From: G020353115 sp964389685
GTDB lineage: Bacteria; Bacteroidota; Bacteroidia; Bacteroidales; VadinHA17
DNA length: 40,314 bases
Direction: 5' to 3'
Assembly: GCA_964389685.1 (NCBI GenBank)
Contig: CAYMFM010000031.1
Span: 1 to 40,314, forward strand
The position numbers were made by a program, and so were the translations under genes. Positions 39,546-40,314 of this stretch are shown here, in pieces (position 1 is the first letter of the stretch; each line of letters begins with the position of its first letter). The notes under the pieces are model-generated. The model was not told where the DNA came from, searched no databases, and worked only from the letters and a program-made list of their open reading frames with translations.

Positions 39546-39693
39546 AAATGCACCCGACGCACAATAGAGGAAAACAGAAAACCGGGAACCGTAAACCGGA
39601 AACCGATTTTCCCTTCGGAATTCCTCCCAAAAATTATTAAATTTACCGGCGCGTAAATGCCATAACATCATTTCAATAAATTTGGGATAACCC

Positions 39694-40314
39694 ATGCAGA
39701 ATAATCAACCCATCGGCATGTTCGATTCCGGAGTCGGGGGACTGACCGTTGCACATGCCATAAAGCAAATACTACCTGCAGAAAATATCGTCTATTTTGG
39801 TGATACTGCTCATCTGCCCTACGGTGATAAATCAGCTGAATCGGTTACCCACTACTCCCTGCGGATATCAGATTTCCTGATGGAACAACAGTGTAAGGTT
39901 ATACTCGTCGCCTGCAACACCGCTTCGGCAATTGCATTTGATGCGCTTACCCGGCACCTTGGTAGCAAAGCACTGTTGATCAATGTGATCGATCCGGTTG
40001 TAGAGTATGTTCAGCAGAACAACAAATACAAAAAGATCGGGGTGATCGGGACAAAAGGTACCATCAATTCCGGGACCTATGAAAGAAAACTAAATCGGAG
40101 CGTTCCGGAGACAGAGGTTGTCTCCCTGGCAACACCCCTGTTTGTCCCAATGATCGAGGAGGGATTTATTTTTGATGATATCAGCAACGCCATTATTCGG
40201 GCATACCTGTCAAACCCGGTACTTAACGGGATTGAGGCACTGATCCTCGGTTGTACACACTACCCCATCATCAGAAACCAGATCAGCAAATTTTACAATT
40301 TCAACATTGAAGTG
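39694..40314 (+). CDS. murI: Glutamate racemase, cut by the window end
   Basis: The first 207 codons of MurI, which makes D-glutamate for peptidoglycan. Motifs visible: IGMFDSGVGGLTVAHAI at residues 7-23, VYFGDTAHLPYGDKS at about 33-47, ILVACNTASAIAFDAL with the first catalytic Cys at about residue 72, VVEYVQQNNKYKKIGVIGTKGTI, and LILGCTHYPIIRNQI with the second catalytic Cys near the window end. About 55-65 residues should be missing. The start at 39694 gives the typical N-terminus MQNNQPIGMFDSG. It has no RBS that I can recognise and follows the repeat region after ompH. Confidence 0.95.
   Translation, partial: MQNNQPIGMFDSGVGGLTVAHAIKQILPAENIVYFGDTAHLPYGDKSAESVTHYSLRISDFLMEQQCKVILVACNTASAIAFDALTRHLGSKALLINVIDPVVEYVQQNNKYKKIGVIGTKGTINSGTYERKLNRSVPETEVVSLATPLFVPMIEEGFIFDDISNAIIRAYLSNPVLNGIEALILGCTHYPIIRNQISKFYNFNIEV

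Larger units (their letters stand above)
39247..39693. other. Intergenic region between ompH and murI with repeats
   Basis: About 450 bp. It contains the terminator at 39269-39299, a small AAGACGCCA/TGGCGTCTT hairpin (39306-39326), a family A element (39330-39415), a family I hairpin (39455-39478) and a family B hairpin (39501-39545), then AT-rich DNA before murI. No gene is seen. Confidence 0.75.

Overview
The window looks like a draft chromosomal scaffold of a Bacteroidota bacterium, most likely an anaerobic Bacteroidales/Marinilabiliales-type organism. Signs are the outer-membrane set uppS-bamA-two Skp/OmpH genes preceded by PorG-like (DUF6089) barrel proteins, the Bacteroidota-typical families DUF3078 and DUF4924, Bacteroidota-style -7 boxes (TAnnTTTG) before several genes, and 2-oxoacid:ferredoxin and aldehyde:ferredoxin-type oxidoreductases. 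Two runs of exactly 100 N, each flanked by an exact 55-bp direct duplication, show unmerged contig ends. Closing each (155 bases removed) restores one intact gene.

Layout. 1-407: gene-free, repeat-bearing. 408-2420 (+): LysE-type exporter and a lipoprotein dipeptidase. 2431-6985 (-): 6-phosphofructokinase, two-domain VOC protein, short-chain dehydrogenase, membrane-bound acyltransferase (crossed by gap 1). 7056-8939 (+): DUF3078 protein and MscS channel, followed by a 48-codon DUF3078 remnant. 9127-15529 (-): DUF4924, S4 RNA-binding protein, pth, rplY, prs, engB, a truncated hotdog-thioesterase relic, a YwqK-repeat lipoprotein, manA and a Dabb protein. 15603-18264 (+): udk, a 3'-5' exonuclease, a nitroreductase. 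18643-20189 (-): nadK and a CBS protein, divergent from pdxJ and an alpha/beta hydrolase (20508-22097, +). 22839-25362 (-): tungsto/molybdo-enzyme of the AOR family with a Tat-type 16-cysteine ferredoxin partner. 26078-27043 (+): hldD. A 2-kb gene-free, repeat-filled stretch follows, then korAB (29096-31965). 32595-39246 (+): envelope operon porG-like x2, uppS, a RAYT transposase, bamA (crossed by gap 2), ompH x2. 39694-end (+): murI, cut by the window edge.

The most distinctive aspect is the intergenic DNA. Nearly every operon boundary from 16 kb onward carries short, inverted, often nested repeats of at least seven families. The best defined (family A) is a roughly 100-bp bipartite element: a small hairpin followed by a perfect 28-bp palindrome with constant ends (GTAGAGACG/CGTCTCTAC) and a centre that differs between copies yet always stays self-complementary. 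One copy of this palindrome lies in frame inside the RAYT (REP-associated tyrosine transposase) gene between uppS and bamA. This suggests, but does not prove, a RAYT/REP-like system that disperses these palindromes.

Functionally, the conserved genes cover cell-envelope assembly (uppS, bamA, Skp-like chaperones, hldD, murI, acyltransferase), translation and RNA housekeeping (rplY, pth, S4 protein, engB), nucleotide and cofactor synthesis (prs, udk, nadK, pdxJ), central carbon (pfk, manA), and ferredoxin-linked anaerobic redox metabolism (korAB, AOR pair). Family names are from recognition of motifs and sequence character; no database search was possible.
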